DNA of 8,146 bases. Source: Actinobacteria bacterium UBA3120. Lineage in GTDB: Bacteria; Actinomycetota; Actinomycetes; S36-B12. The translations under genes were made by a program, and so were the position numbers. Positions 1 through 7,504 of the stretch are shown in pieces. A model generated the notes under the pieces. The model was not told the origin of the DNA and made no database searches. It worked only from the letters and a program-made list of their open reading frames with translations. Location: positions 2,891 through 11,036 of the forward strand of contig DEZY01000164.1 in the NCBI GenBank assembly GCA_002365735.1. Reading direction: 5' to 3'. The number at the start of each line of letters is the position of its first letter. The first letter of the stretch is position 1.

Positions 1-197
1 ACCGCGTTAAGAGCACCACCAATCACCAGAATATAAATCATGTTAGGTAATGAGTTACCGAGTGAAAATGCATCAGATACTAAGAAGAATCCCAATGCGG
101 CCGTCATGGTTATGTCGCGCACGACCCCGGTGACCCGTGAGGTGACAGTTCCCACTGCCATTACGGCGCTGGGACCGATTAACACTCGTTCAGACAT
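1..197 (-). CDS. murJ: Lipid II flippase MurJ (MviN), N-terminal part, cut by window edge
   Basis: MurJ is an integral membrane protein of the MOP superfamily that moves lipid II across the cytoplasmic membrane for peptidoglycan synthesis. Only the first 65 codons plus two bases are present; the 3' part lies beyond position 1. The translation contains AVMAVGTVTSRVTGVVRD (residues 11-28), which forms the start of helix 1, and then SLPNMIYILVIGGALNA (49-65), closely matching the NxxPNxxYxLxxGGALNAVFVP region of actinobacterial MurJ as I know it. The ATG at 197 is preferred: it overlaps the upstream gene's stop by 8 bp (ATGTCTGA), and a weak purine run (AGAAGA) lies 9 bases upstream. An in-frame ATG at 206 is possible, but that purine run abuts it directly. 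Expression probably depends on translational coupling to the DUF6049 gene. The family call is firm. Whether the C-terminal pseudokinase domain of mycobacterial MviN is present cannot be seen. Confidence 0.93.
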   Translation of the reverse strand, partial: MSERVLIGPSAVMAVGTVTSRVTGVVRDITMTAALGFFLVSDAFSLGNSLPNMIYILVIGGALNA

Positions 198-2364
198 GTG
201 GACCATTCTTCTGTGCATCCAAGCGTGCGCCGGTAGCCGCCTTGTGAACTCGCCGGGTAATGCCTACAACAACGAAAAGCACCATGGCAACGAAGGCGGC
301 TCCGATCACCCAGCCTGCAGCACGGGCGTATGCGGTTGACACCAACTCGATCTGGGCCACGCGGCCGAATTCTTGGCCTTCAGGGGTGAGTAATTGGACA
401 CCTGCGCTCAAAGTGCGACCCCCAACAACCACCGCTTCGAGTTCAACACTGACCTTTTTTCCTGGTTCAATAGTGATTTCGTAGAGCGGCTTACTTTCTA
501 AACGAGCACTGGGATTTCCACGCAGTTGCACCCCAATTGTGACTGAACGGTCAAGATCATTTGCAATAGTGACGGGAACTAGACCACTTTCACCCGAGAG
601 GGTGATGGTTCCTTGTGAGAGGGCATAAACTTTGTCAGTTTGATCTTGCAGACTTGTGGTAATACTCGAAACCAATTCCTCACCTGTAGCGGGATCAACC
701 CGCCAAGCATTTGACTGCGCTCGTAAAATTGCTTCGGCATAAGCGCGGGTTATGCCACGAGGGTTATCAAGTACTGCCGTGAGCGCGGCAAGTTGATCAC
801 TCGCCTTTTGGACTTTTTTCAAATAAGCCGACGGTAACTCCGCTTTTTGAGACTTAGGGCCGTAGCCACCGCGCTTGCGGGGAATTGCGGTGCTGTCTTC
901 GGTAAGTAGGTCTGAAAGAGATGCAGATTGCAACCAAGGAACAGACCCCGTTGCACCCAGAAGTGTATTCAGGGCCTCGCTCGAGGGATCCCAACGAATT
1001 TCTCGTGGTCCGGCCACGACCATCCGTGAAGGTGCATCTTTACGAATCAGTTGACTCATTAACGCTGTTTCAGCAAGGAATCGTTGACGCATCAAAATTG
1101 CATTTGATTGAGAAGACTGATTAAGACCCAGGGTCGTGCTCAAACCTGGGTCAATCAATACCGCATTCATGCCACCGTAGGTTGTTCCCAAAACGCCGAG
1201 CCCGGTTGAAATCGTGTTTGGTTGTGATGGAGGCAGTGCGTTCGCGCGAAGGATTACGGTGCGAACACCACTTGATGCAAGTAGATCACCCGTTTCCCTA
1301 TTGAGCCGCCCACTTGGCGCCCAATACAAAGTCCCACTCACGGCCTGTTCTAAAACACTCGAAGCAACACCTGCAGCCATGGTGGTGGAAAGAACAACAT
1401 TGGTTTCCATGCCGGCCCCGGTTACTGCCCCAGCGTCGATGTCAGCGTAAGGGGTTACCCGTAGGGGTAAGCGATCACTTTTCCCCGATTTAACGGAATC
1501 AAGATCCTGGCTGGCGAGGAGGGCATCCTTCAACCGGGATATCCACTGACCCGATTCAGTGGAAGAATCACCAACGGAAAGTGTTTCACCATTACGCACC
1601 TGGTAGCCACCGGCCATATCCTGGACAACTTGCAGCAGCTGCGGGTCAGCGACCCAACTCACCTTGTCGGCGTTATCGGATCCGACTGTGAGTAGGGAAT
1701 CCAAGCGACCACCGGGAGCCAAAGATCGAGGGATATCTTCATTTAACAAAACGTTATTGGCTTCCTGGGCCGGGTAGTCGATAAGTGGCCACAGCCAGAC
1801 TAAGTCGATTGGATTTGAGTCCGGACCCATCCACGGCATGAAAGTGCGAAAACCACCCTGACGGCCCATTTGTCCCGCGCCATCAGTACCCAGAACTTCC
1901 ACCATCAGCGTGTAGACCCCGTCTCGCCCAAGGGGTAGGTCGTTGACCGGGATGCTGACCGCAAAGTTTGCTTCATCACCCGGCAGCAATGCCTCACTGA
2001 TGGGGACTTTGGTTTTGTTCAGAAAGTAGTCAACCGGCTCGGCTTCCGGGTTGAGCTCAAGCTCTGATTGCTGTGCGATCTGGGCCCGCTGTTCAAGGGG
2101 ACTCGCCGAGATTCCTAACCGGGCGGACACCTTGGTCAGGGGCGAATCTGACGAATTAAGCAACTTTCCCGAGATACGCAACGTGTCACCGGGTTGTGGG
2201 GCAATGGGAGTAATGCGATCGACCACAACAGCAATTACTGACCCGGTGGGGTCAGCTGCCACCGGGGATGACCCAAGGCCCATTAATCCAATAGTTGACA
2301 CGAAGAAGGAGATGACCAACACAGAGCTGTGCCCAGAGCGGGTTCGGTCGCTCAAAAACACCAT
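190..2364 (-). CDS. DUF6049-type secreted, membrane-anchored envelope protein
   Basis: The product is 724 residues and its function is unknown. A signal sequence with a hydrophobic core at about residues 15-32 is followed by PVAA/DP near 34-39, a plausible cleavage site. Residues 40-175 look like a beta-rich Ig-like domain. Residues 185-480 form an alpha/beta region with patches such as WLWPLIDYP (191-199), WVADPQLL (237-244), PYADIDAG (305-312) and LYWAP (346-350), suggestive of a deacetylase or glycosidase-like barrel; this is a guess from pattern, not a search. Residues 580-670 look like a second beta-sandwich. A single C-terminal helix (683-702) is followed by a basic tail, so most of the protein should lie outside the membrane. 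Size, topology and its place directly before murJ match M. tuberculosis Rv3909 and its actinobacterial relatives. The ATG at 2364 lacks a Shine-Dalgarno sequence but has a TATCCT box 6 bases upstream. A role in envelope assembly with MurJ is inferred from the coupling only. Confidence 0.85.
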   Translation of the reverse strand: MVFLSDRTRSGHSSVLVISFFVSTIGLMGLGSSPVAADPTGSVIAVVVDRITPIAPQPGDTLRISGKLLNSSDSPLTKVSARLGISASPLEQRAQIAQQSELELNPEAEPVDYFLNKTKVPISEALLPGDEANFAVSIPVNDLPLGRDGVYTLMVEVLGTDGAGQMGRQGGFRTFMPWMGPDSNPIDLVWLWPLIDYPAQEANNVLLNEDIPRSLAPGGRLDSLLTVGSDNADKVSWVADPQLLQVVQDMAGGYQVRNGETLSVGDSSTESGQWISRLKDALLASQDLDSVKSGKSDRLPLRVTPYADIDAGAVTGAGMETNVVLSTTMAAGVASSVLEQAVSGTLYWAPSGRLNRETGDLLASSGVRTVILRANALPPSQPNTISTGLGVLGTTYGGMNAVLIDPGLSTTLGLNQSSQSNAILMRQRFLAETALMSQLIRKDAPSRMVVAGPREIRWDPSSEALNTLLGATGSVPWLQSASLSDLLTEDSTAIPRKRGGYGPKSQKAELPSAYLKKVQKASDQLAALTAVLDNPRGITRAYAEAILRAQSNAWRVDPATGEELVSSITTSLQDQTDKVYALSQGTITLSGESGLVPVTIANDLDRSVTIGVQLRGNPSARLESKPLYEITIEPGKKVSVELEAVVVGGRTLSAGVQLLTPEGQEFGRVAQIELVSTAYARAAGWVIGAAFVAMVLFVVVGITRRVHKAATGARLDAQKNGPHV

Positions 2365-2376
2365 GTAGTGAGGATA
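2365..2376 (-). promoter_or_regulatory. Predicted leaderless promoter -10 of the DUF6049-murJ operon
   Basis: On the minus strand TATCCT (2376 to 2371) is followed by six bases (CACTAC) and then the ATG at 2364. This places the expected transcription start at or next to the A of the ATG. No Shine-Dalgarno sequence is visible, and no good -35 is present 16-18 bases upstream. The site lies in the 41-bp divergent spacer shared with the CCA-adding enzyme gene, so the two promoters must overlap. Confidence 0.5.
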
Positions 2377-2391
2377 AACGCATCGGGTGGG

Positions 2392-2405
2392 TAACCTTGG
2401 CTGCC
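2392..2405 (+). promoter_or_regulatory. Predicted leaderless promoter -10 of the CCA-adding enzyme gene
   Basis: TAACCT (2392-2397) is followed by eight bases and then GTG at 2406. The spacer is slightly longer than at the other genes in the window. The alternative start, TTG at 2397, overlaps the last base of the box; it has only a poor SD-like GGTGGG five bases upstream. No clear -35 is seen. Confidence 0.4.
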
Positions 2406-3839
2406 GTGTCCACTTCTTTACAGCGTCAAGCGCTCGAGAGCCTGGCCCCAGTAGCGGGCCTGCTCTATGAACTGGGCACCCTTTTTACCAATGCCGGCCA
2501 TGAAATTGCCTTGGTTGGCGGCCCGGTTCGGGATGCTTTTTTAGGCCGAACCTCTGCATTAGCCGATCTCGACTTCACCACGAGCGCAGAACCGACCCAG
2601 ATTAAGCACCTGTTGGGTGGGTGGGCTGAAAACACGTGGGATACCGGAATCGCATTTGGCACGATTAGCGCAAGCAAGGATGATCGCCAAATTGAGATCA
2701 CTACCTACCGCAGTGAAAATTACAACCCAGACTCCCGCAAGCCTGATGTCGAGTTTGGATCTGAATTAGCGGCTGACCTTGGCCGCCGTGACTTCACGGT
2801 AAATGCAATGGCACTCACACTCCCCACATTGGAGTTTGTGGATCTATTTGAGGGCTTAAAAGATCTAGAAAATAAGATCCTGCGGACGCCATTTACACCG
2901 ACGCAGTCATTTTCTGATGACCCGTTACGAATGTTGCGAGCGGCGCGCTTCTCCTCCCAGTTGCAGTTTTCAATTGCGGCCGACGTGCTCGACGCAATGC
3001 GCGAGATGGCATCGAGACTTGACATCGTTTCGGCTGAACGAATCCGTGAAGAGTTGATCAAGATCCTCATGTCCAATCACCCACGCGTGGGTTTAACAGT
3101 CATGGTGGAAACAGGGTTGGCGCAATATGTACTTCCTGAATTACCACTACTGCAATTGGAAGAAGATGAGCACCACCACCACAAAGATGTGTATGAACAC
3201 ACACTCAAAGTTCTGGAGCAGGCTATCGATTTGGAAACTGGCCACGAACCGCAACTACCCGGTGACTTAATCCTGCGGATGGCGGCGCTGTTACACGACA
3301 TAGGAAAACCTAAAACCCGCAAAATTGAGTCTGATGGCAGAGTATCTTTTCATCACCATGAGGCAGTGGGTGCTCGTATGACAAAGAAACGCATGAAATC
3401 CTTGCGGTTTAGCAACGAGCAAATTGACGATGTTTCACAACTCGTCGAATTACATTTACGTTTTCATGGATACGGAACCGGCGAATGGAGCGACTCCGCT
3501 GTTCGTCGATACGTGCGTGATGCTGGGCCACTTCTGAGTCGACTCCACAAACTCACTCGGGCTGACTCAACCACCCGCAATAAACGCCGAGCTGAAGCGT
3601 TACAAAAGGCCTATGACGGCTTGGAACAACGGATTGCTGATCTACAAGAGCAGGAAGAACTCGACTCGATCAGACCTGATCTCAACGGGGCCCAGATCAT
3701 GGAAATCTTGGGAATCGGACCCGGCCGTGAAGTGGGTGAAGCGTATAAGTTCCTCTTAGAACTTAGGCTTGATCAGGGGCCGCTGGCACCTCAACTGGCT
3801 CAGGAACAACTTCTTCGGTGGTGGTCCGAGCGCGGATAA
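2406..3839 (+). CDS. pcnA: CCA tRNA nucleotidyltransferase, actinobacterial HD-domain type
   Basis: This cytoplasmic enzyme adds or repairs the 3' CCA end of tRNAs using CTP and ATP. From the GTG start it is 477 residues, close to the usual length of the actinobacterial form. The class II nucleotidyltransferase head is clear: GGPVRD (38-43), the metal-binding pair D54/D56 in DLDFTT, and RRDFTVNAM (127-135). DDPLRMLRAARF (171-182) marks the RNA-binding and nucleotide-selecting neck. A C-terminal HD phosphohydrolase-like domain has H265, H297-D298 in LLHDIGK, the HHH at 316-318 and D387. In some relatives this domain has 2',3'-cyclic phosphodiesterase or phosphatase activity; here that is inferred only. 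GTG 2406 is chosen over TTG 2397 because it fits the TAACCT box and gives a typical N-terminus (MSTSLQRQALESL); TTG would add three residues. The gene is divergent from DUF6049-murJ, as I recall for Rv3907c, and its last 77 bp overlap the convergent membrane protein gene. CCA addition rather than poly(A) synthesis is assumed from the family. Confidence 0.95.
   Translation: MSTSLQRQALESLAPVAGLLYELGTLFTNAGHEIALVGGPVRDAFLGRTSALADLDFTTSAEPTQIKHLLGGWAENTWDTGIAFGTISASKDDRQIEITTYRSENYNPDSRKPDVEFGSELAADLGRRDFTVNAMALTLPTLEFVDLFEGLKDLENKILRTPFTPTQSFSDDPLRMLRAARFSSQLQFSIAADVLDAMREMASRLDIVSAERIREELIKILMSNHPRVGLTVMVETGLAQYVLPELPLLQLEEDEHHHHKDVYEHTLKVLEQAIDLETGHEPQLPGDLILRMAALLHDIGKPKTRKIESDGRVSFHHHEAVGARMTKKRMKSLRFSNEQIDDVSQLVELHLRFHGYGTGEWSDSAVRRYVRDAGPLLSRLHKLTRADSTTRNKRRAEALQKAYDGLEQRIADLQEQEELDSIRPDLNGAQIMEILGIGPGREVGEAYKFLLELRLDQGPLAPQLAQEQLLRWWSERG
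3763..3839. other. 77-bp tail-to-tail overlap of two convergent genes
   Basis: The plus-strand CCA gene ends with TAA at 3837-3839. The minus-strand membrane protein gene ends with TAA at 3765-3763. Both reading frames are open through the 77 shared bases. In the membrane protein the overlap encodes residues 398-422, exactly the charged Pro/Glu/Val-rich tail after the last helix. In the CCA enzyme it encodes the final 25 residues, including the LLRWWSE end. I see no convincing hairpin-plus-T-run terminator in either direction here. Confidence 0.9.
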
Positions 3840-5031
3840 GGATCTCCAAACCGGTCCAAATCCCGGCGATAAGTAGCGTGAACAAAACCCCATTAAAGGT
3901 GCCAAGGAAGGTGCCACTAAGAAGCACGAGCAACCAGATACACACAACCGCCCAGCGGATGATCGGGGCGTATGGCGAGAGCTTCGCTCCGGTATCCCAA
4001 CCCGTGCGATCGGCGATCTGTGTGAGGCCGCGCGTGAAGTGGCCGCGAACGTAATTTGCAGAATTGGTTCGACCAGCCAGCCAACCGCCCACAATCACAA
4101 TGACACTGAGGGCGAACAAGGCTTGTAAGCCGGCAACAAGATAGTTCAGGAAGTTTTGGTAGACAACGACCGCCGCACCCTCAAAGACGCTGCCCTCAAA
4201 TTCATTAACAACTACTCCTTCACCCAGAATAGTTGCGGCGTACAGCACAAGGGATGAACCTAGAACTGCGATTCCCACGGCAACTGTTGTTCGTGCTCTT
4301 CGGCGGGCGAGCAAGATTGCGAGAATGAACAAGGCTGCCACTATCACTACGATCCAATTAAGAATTGGTGCCGAGAAGGAATAGAAAGTTCGGGCCTGAC
4401 TTAATGCCGGAGCAGTCATCAATACAAATTGCTTGTCCGTGGGTGGAATGGTGATATTGGCAGCGAAAGAAATCCCCTCATCGACCAATTTTTGCTGCGC
4501 AAGATCGATCACTGTATCGAGATTTAGAACTACGTCGTCGCCCTGAATTTGGATTGGACCACTCGGCTCATTTTGTAAGATCGCAACAAGACCTTTTTGG
4601 GCCGCCGTGTTGAGTTTTATCCACGCGTTGGTGAATAAATCGGAAGTAACAAAAGAGTCGACGGCTTGACCGATCAAACCATTAATCCCGGTTGCAAGGG
4701 GACCGGCAAGTCGATCTGTTAGCGGGTTACTGGGCAAAATTCCGCTGAGGAAGTCACCCACCAGTGCCTCAGTATCAACTTGGTCCACGATTGCGTCGGT
4801 GACAACACCGGCGAAAGCTTCTTGTACTTCAGGGCTACTACCAATTGGACCAACGGTTTCGATGTAGCGTTCAGTATCCAAAATTGTGGTGTGCGCCCAA
4901 TGCCCGGCAACAGCCACAGGAGTAAGAACCGTTGCGAGCACAAAAACTATAATCGAGAAAATAGTTCGTGGACGGACCCGGTCGCGCGTCACTGGACTGC
5001 GCTGATACTGCTCCGTAGCTGTATTGGACAT
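3763..5031 (-). CDS. Conserved actinobacterial membrane protein, six predicted helices, function unknown
   Basis: The product is 422 residues. A basic cytoplasmic N-terminus (RDRVRPRT) leads into helix 1 (about 24-43). A large extracytoplasmic domain follows (44-221) that starts with TILDTERYIETVGPIGSSPEVQ (broken here only for description: TILDTERYIETV, then GPIGSSPEVQ) and continues with helical, Asp/Val-rich sequence. Five further helices lie at about 222-242, 248-268, 297-318, 357-375 and 378-397, and the protein ends in a 25-residue acidic, proline-rich cytoplasmic tail. The T-x-RY-x-ET-x-PL/I-x(3)-P-x-VQ start of the external domain recurs in integral membrane proteins of Streptomyces and relatives that I know only as hypothetical, one of which sits between pcnA and the MFS gene. 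No catalytic motif is recognisable. The ATG at 5031 has TAGAGT six bases upstream and no SD sequence. It lies 66 bp after the MFS gene and could be its own unit or an operon tail. Confidence 0.85.
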   Translation of the reverse strand: MSNTATEQYQRSPVTRDRVRPRTIFSIIVFVLATVLTPVAVAGHWAHTTILDTERYIETVGPIGSSPEVQEAFAGVVTDAIVDQVDTEALVGDFLSGILPSNPLTDRLAGPLATGINGLIGQAVDSFVTSDLFTNAWIKLNTAAQKGLVAILQNEPSGPIQIQGDDVVLNLDTVIDLAQQKLVDEGISFAANITIPPTDKQFVLMTAPALSQARTFYSFSAPILNWIVVIVAALFILAILLARRRARTTVAVGIAVLGSSLVLYAATILGEGVVVNEFEGSVFEGAAVVVYQNFLNYLVAGLQALFALSVIVIVGGWLAGRTNSANYVRGHFTRGLTQIADRTGWDTGAKLSPYAPIIRWAVVCIWLLVLLSGTFLGTFNGVLFTLLIAGIWTGLEILIRARTTTEEVVPEPVEVPAAPDQA

Positions 5032-5043
5032 GTAAAAACTCTA
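5032..5043 (-). promoter_or_regulatory. Predicted leaderless promoter -10 of the membrane protein gene
   Basis: On the minus strand TAGAGT (5043 to 5038) is followed by TTTTAC and then ATG at 5031, the same TANNNT-N6-ATG layout as at the DUF6049 gene. There is no SD sequence. A TTGACT at 5061-5056 on this strand is too close (12 bases) to act as its -35. Confidence 0.45.
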
Positions 5044-5048
5044 CACGA

Positions 5049-5065
5049 CCCAGTAGTCAACTGGG
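5049..5065. repeat. Inverted repeat upstream of the membrane protein gene, possible operator
   Basis: CCCAGT (5049-5054) and ACTGGG (5060-5065) are perfect 6-bp inverted arms around five bases. The dyad lies between the predicted -10 and the expected -35 position of the membrane protein gene, so a regulator bound here could block transcription. It could also form a short hairpin after the MFS gene. On the minus strand, though, the T-run follows only after another ten bases or so, so it is not a canonical terminator. Confidence 0.35.
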
Positions 5066-5097
5066 ATGGCCTGTTTAGGGATAACCCCAAATCCGAT

Positions 5098-6378
5098 TCA
5101 ACGGTGGCGATCGGTGCGCCAATACCAGTAACTGGCCAAAGCCAATCCGACACCAACCCCCAGATAAAGGAGCGGAGCGACACCACTCACGGGCGAGAGC
5201 AGTGCCACCGCGATAATTCCACCCACCAATGCCACATTGACACTCATATCAAATAGCGCGAAGACCCGACCCAGGCTGGTATCTGGGATCCGTTTTTGAA
5301 TCACCGTGTCCGAGCACACCTTGACCGCTTGACCGGCAAAACCAAGACTAAATCCGGCGAGGAGCAATAACGAAAAATTTTGGCCGGTAGCTGCTAATGC
5401 GAATACCAACATACCGATTGAGGCCTGGCCCACGGTCAGTGCCGACCAGTGGGGTATCCCAATCTTCCGGGTTACCCACGGCGTCAAAATTGCGGCAATG
5501 AGCGCCGCAGTTGCCGCGAAACCGGAGAGAACGACAAAGTCTGCGAGTGCTGCATTGGCGTTGATGCTTTGGTGGAATGTGTTGCGCAGGAGCAGGAGCG
5601 ATCCGCTGACCATCACCCCAAATGACACCCGGTTAATCACAACGAGCATTAAGGCCCTGGCGGCATCTGGGTGTGAGTGCAGGGTGCGAACCCCAGAAAC
5701 CAGATCACCGGTGACACCTCGAAGCGAATCCACCATAGAGTGCTTCAACCGGTGAGATGGTCCTAACGCAAGGACACCAAATGTTCGGGAAATCAGGGCT
5801 GCCGAAACAAATGTGCCCATTGAGAACAGAAGAAGTGCGACACTTCCAGGATCACCACCACCAAATATTTCTCGAATCCCTAAACCGGTCGTTGCACCAA
5901 CAACAAAAGCAATCGTCCCCGAAGTGGGTGTCAGAGCATTTGCCGTGATGAGTTCTTTCCCAGCCACGACATGGGGCAGTGATGCCGATAAGCCCGCCAA
6001 AATGAATCTACCCACACCAAGAACTGCCAAAACAGAAAATCCAAGAATGACCGATTCATTCCCAGCAAGGACGGCGGCGATTACTGGAATCGTGAGTAAG
6101 GCTTTGAGCAGGTTCGCTCGAACCAAAATATTACGGCGCGACCATCGGTCTAAAAAGACTCCAACAAACGGCCCGACCAAGGAATAAGGAAGTAGTAAAA
6201 TGCCGAATGCCACCGCAATCGCGGTGGCATTGGGTTCACGCTCTGGTGAAAAAAGAACGAATGAGGCAAGAGCCGCTTGGAAGAAACCGTCCCCGAACTG
6301 ACCAACCAACCTGGTGCTGTAGAGCGCCCGAAAATTTTTACGATGAAGCAGAGCCCGAACAACCGGTAGTGCCTGCAT
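5098..6378 (-). CDS. Major facilitator superfamily transporter, 12 helices
   Basis: From the ATG at 6378 the product is 426 residues with about twelve hydrophobic segments, the usual MFS plan of two six-helix halves. The loop between helices 2 and 3 carries GVFLDRWSRRNIL (residues 73-85), the MFS motif A (G-x-L-x-D-R-x-x-R-R). A second-half stretch with SDTVIQKRIPD followed by GRVFAL resembles efflux-type proteins of the MFS_3/DHA3 kind. That suggests export driven by proton antiport, but the substrate cannot be inferred. The reading frame stays open to a possible start at 6465 (455 residues), but that would overlap ino1 by 59 bp and add 29 hydrophilic residues that look unlike an MFS N-terminus. 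The start at 6378 leaves a 28-bp gap after ino1 and has TAGCGT seven bases upstream. As I recall, Streptomyces also has an MFS gene next to ino1, so a link with inositol metabolism is possible but unproven. Confidence 0.9.
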   Translation of the reverse strand: MQALPVVRALLHRKNFRALYSTRLVGQFGDGFFQAALASFVLFSPEREPNATAIAVAFGILLLPYSLVGPFVGVFLDRWSRRNILVRANLLKALLTIPVIAAVLAGNESVILGFSVLAVLGVGRFILAGLSASLPHVVAGKELITANALTPTSGTIAFVVGATTGLGIREIFGGGDPGSVALLLFSMGTFVSAALISRTFGVLALGPSHRLKHSMVDSLRGVTGDLVSGVRTLHSHPDAARALMLVVINRVSFGVMVSGSLLLLRNTFHQSINANAALADFVVLSGFAATAALIAAILTPWVTRKIGIPHWSALTVGQASIGMLVFALAATGQNFSLLLLAGFSLGFAGQAVKVCSDTVIQKRIPDTSLGRVFALFDMSVNVALVGGIIAVALLSPVSGVAPLLYLGVGVGLALASYWYWRTDRHR

Positions 6379-6391
6379 AGTACTGACGCTA
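6379..6391 (-). promoter_or_regulatory. Predicted leaderless promoter -10 of the MFS gene
   Basis: On the minus strand TAGCGT (6391 to 6386) is followed by seven bases and ATG at 6378. No SD sequence is present in the 28-bp gap after ino1. This favours a separate leaderless transcript in addition to any read-through from padR-ino1. The hexamer palindrome ACCGGT (6391-6396) overlaps the box edge. No -35 is obvious. Confidence 0.4.
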
Positions 6392-6406
6392 CCGGTTACG
6401 GAAAAA

Positions 6407-7501
6407 CTATCTATCGATGGTGCCGGAGATAAAGTCTTCCACGGCCTGCTTTGCTTCTGAGTCATTGTATTGAACAGGTGGTGATTTCATGAAATAACTG
6501 GATGCCGAAAGAATCGGCCCGCCAATCTTGCGATCCATAGCAATTTTCGCTGCACGGACAGCGTCAATGATTACACCAGCACTGTTGGGTGAATCCCACA
6601 CCTCGAGCTTGTACTCAAGGTTCAAAGGGACGTCACCGAATGCGCGACCTTCCAGACGAACGAATGCCCATTTGCGGTCATCAAGCCAGGCAATGTAGTC
6701 CGAAGGTCCGATGTGTACATTCCTCTCACCAAGGTCATGTGAGAGTTGAGAAGTCACCGATTGGGTCTTTGAAACCTTCTTGGATTCAAGACGATCGCGC
6801 TCAAGCATGTTCTTAAAGTCCATGTTTCCACCAACATTTAGTTGGTAGGTGCGGTCGACAATCACACCGCGGTCTTCGAACAATTTCGCCAGTACCCGGT
6901 GGGTGATTGTTGCGCCTACCTGGCTTTTAATGTCGTCGCCAACAATTGGCAGACCGGCATCTTCAAACTTTTTGGCCCATTCGGGTGTGCCAGCAATGAA
7001 GACAGGTAGTGCGTTAACAAATCCACAGCCCGCGTCAATTGCGCATTGCGCGTAAAACTTGGCCGCATCTTCTGAGCCTACGGGTAGGTAACACACGACA
7101 ACGTCAACCTTTGCGTCTTTGAGAGCTTGAACAACGTCTACCTCGTCAGCGTCAGACTCGGTGATGGTTTCCCGGTAGTACTTACCAAGTCCATCAAGTG
7201 TGTGCCCACGTGAGACTTTGACTCCGGTAGTGGGGACGTCACACAACTTAATTGTGTTGTTCTCAGATGCACCAATTGCATCGGCGAGGTCGAGGCCGAC
7301 TTTCTTGGAGTCAACATCAAAGGCGACAACAAATTTAACACTATTCACGTGGTAGGGGCCAAACTGAACGTGCATGAGTCCGGGGACAAACTCATCGGCC
7401 TTGGCGTTCTTGTAGTACTCCACACCTTGAATCAAGGATGTAGCACAGTTTCCAACACCAACAATTGCTACGCGAATTTCTCCGCCGGATTGTGCACTCA
7501 T
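6407..7501 (-). CDS. ino1: Inositol-3-phosphate synthase, actinobacterial type
   Basis: This cytoplasmic NAD-dependent enzyme converts D-glucose 6-phosphate to 1D-myo-inositol 3-phosphate, the committed step toward phosphatidylinositol, its mannosides, and mycothiol. The product is 364 residues, matching the short bacterial form (Rv0046c is about 367) rather than the roughly 500-residue eukaryotic one. The Rossmann nucleotide-binding turn is GVGNCATS (15-22). Conserved active-site blocks follow: [15 protein letters not shown] (188-202), [12 protein letters not shown] (221-232), [12 protein letters not shown] (240-251), [18 protein letters not shown] in two halves around DDRKWAF (274-280), and [12 protein letters not shown] (299-310). 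The sequence appears intact with no missing block. The ATG at 7501 is three bases after the padR stop and has AGGAGAGG six bases upstream, inside the last padR codons. It is therefore very probably cotranscribed and translationally coupled with padR. Confidence 0.97.
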   Translation of the reverse strand: MSAQSGGEIRVAIVGVGNCATSLIQGVEYYKNAKADEFVPGLMHVQFGPYHVNSVKFVVAFDVDSKKVGLDLADAIGASENNTIKLCDVPTTGVKVSRGHTLDGLGKYYRETITESDADEVDVVQALKDAKVDVVVCYLPVGSEDAAKFYAQCAIDAGCGFVNALPVFIAGTPEWAKKFEDAGLPIVGDDIKSQVGATITHRVLAKLFEDRGVIVDRTYQLNVGGNMDFKNMLERDRLESKKVSKTQSVTSQLSHDLGERNVHIGPSDYIAWLDDRKWAFVRLEGRAFGDVPLNLEYKLEVWDSPNSAGVIIDAVRAAKIAMDRKIGGPILSASSYFMKSPPVQYNDSEAKQAVEDFISGTIDR

Positions 7502-7504
7502 TTC

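Noticed and set aside
2051..2368. 105-residue plus-strand reading frame opposite the DUF6049 N-terminus
   Set aside because: It is the antisense shadow of the signal peptide and first domain of a clear gene, with no recognisable motif.
2389..2396. GGGTAACC near the pcnA start and its complement at 8111-8118 near padR as a shared regulatory motif
   Set aside because: The same 8-mer also occurs inside coding sequence (near 1453 and 5470), so it is not specific to promoters.
5049..5065. Inverted repeat as an intrinsic terminator of the MFS gene
   Set aside because: The stem is short and the T-run does not follow it directly on the minus strand.
4780..5256. 158-residue plus-strand reading frame across the 5' end of the membrane protein gene and the 3' end of the MFS gene
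   Set aside because: It is antisense to two well-supported genes and the spacer, and its translation shows no family resemblance, signal or domain character.
6379..6465. Longer MFS start at 6465 giving 455 residues
   Set aside because: It would overlap the ino1 3' end by 59 bp and add a hydrophilic leader unlike MFS N-termini. The ATG at 6378 has a -10 box at the right distance.
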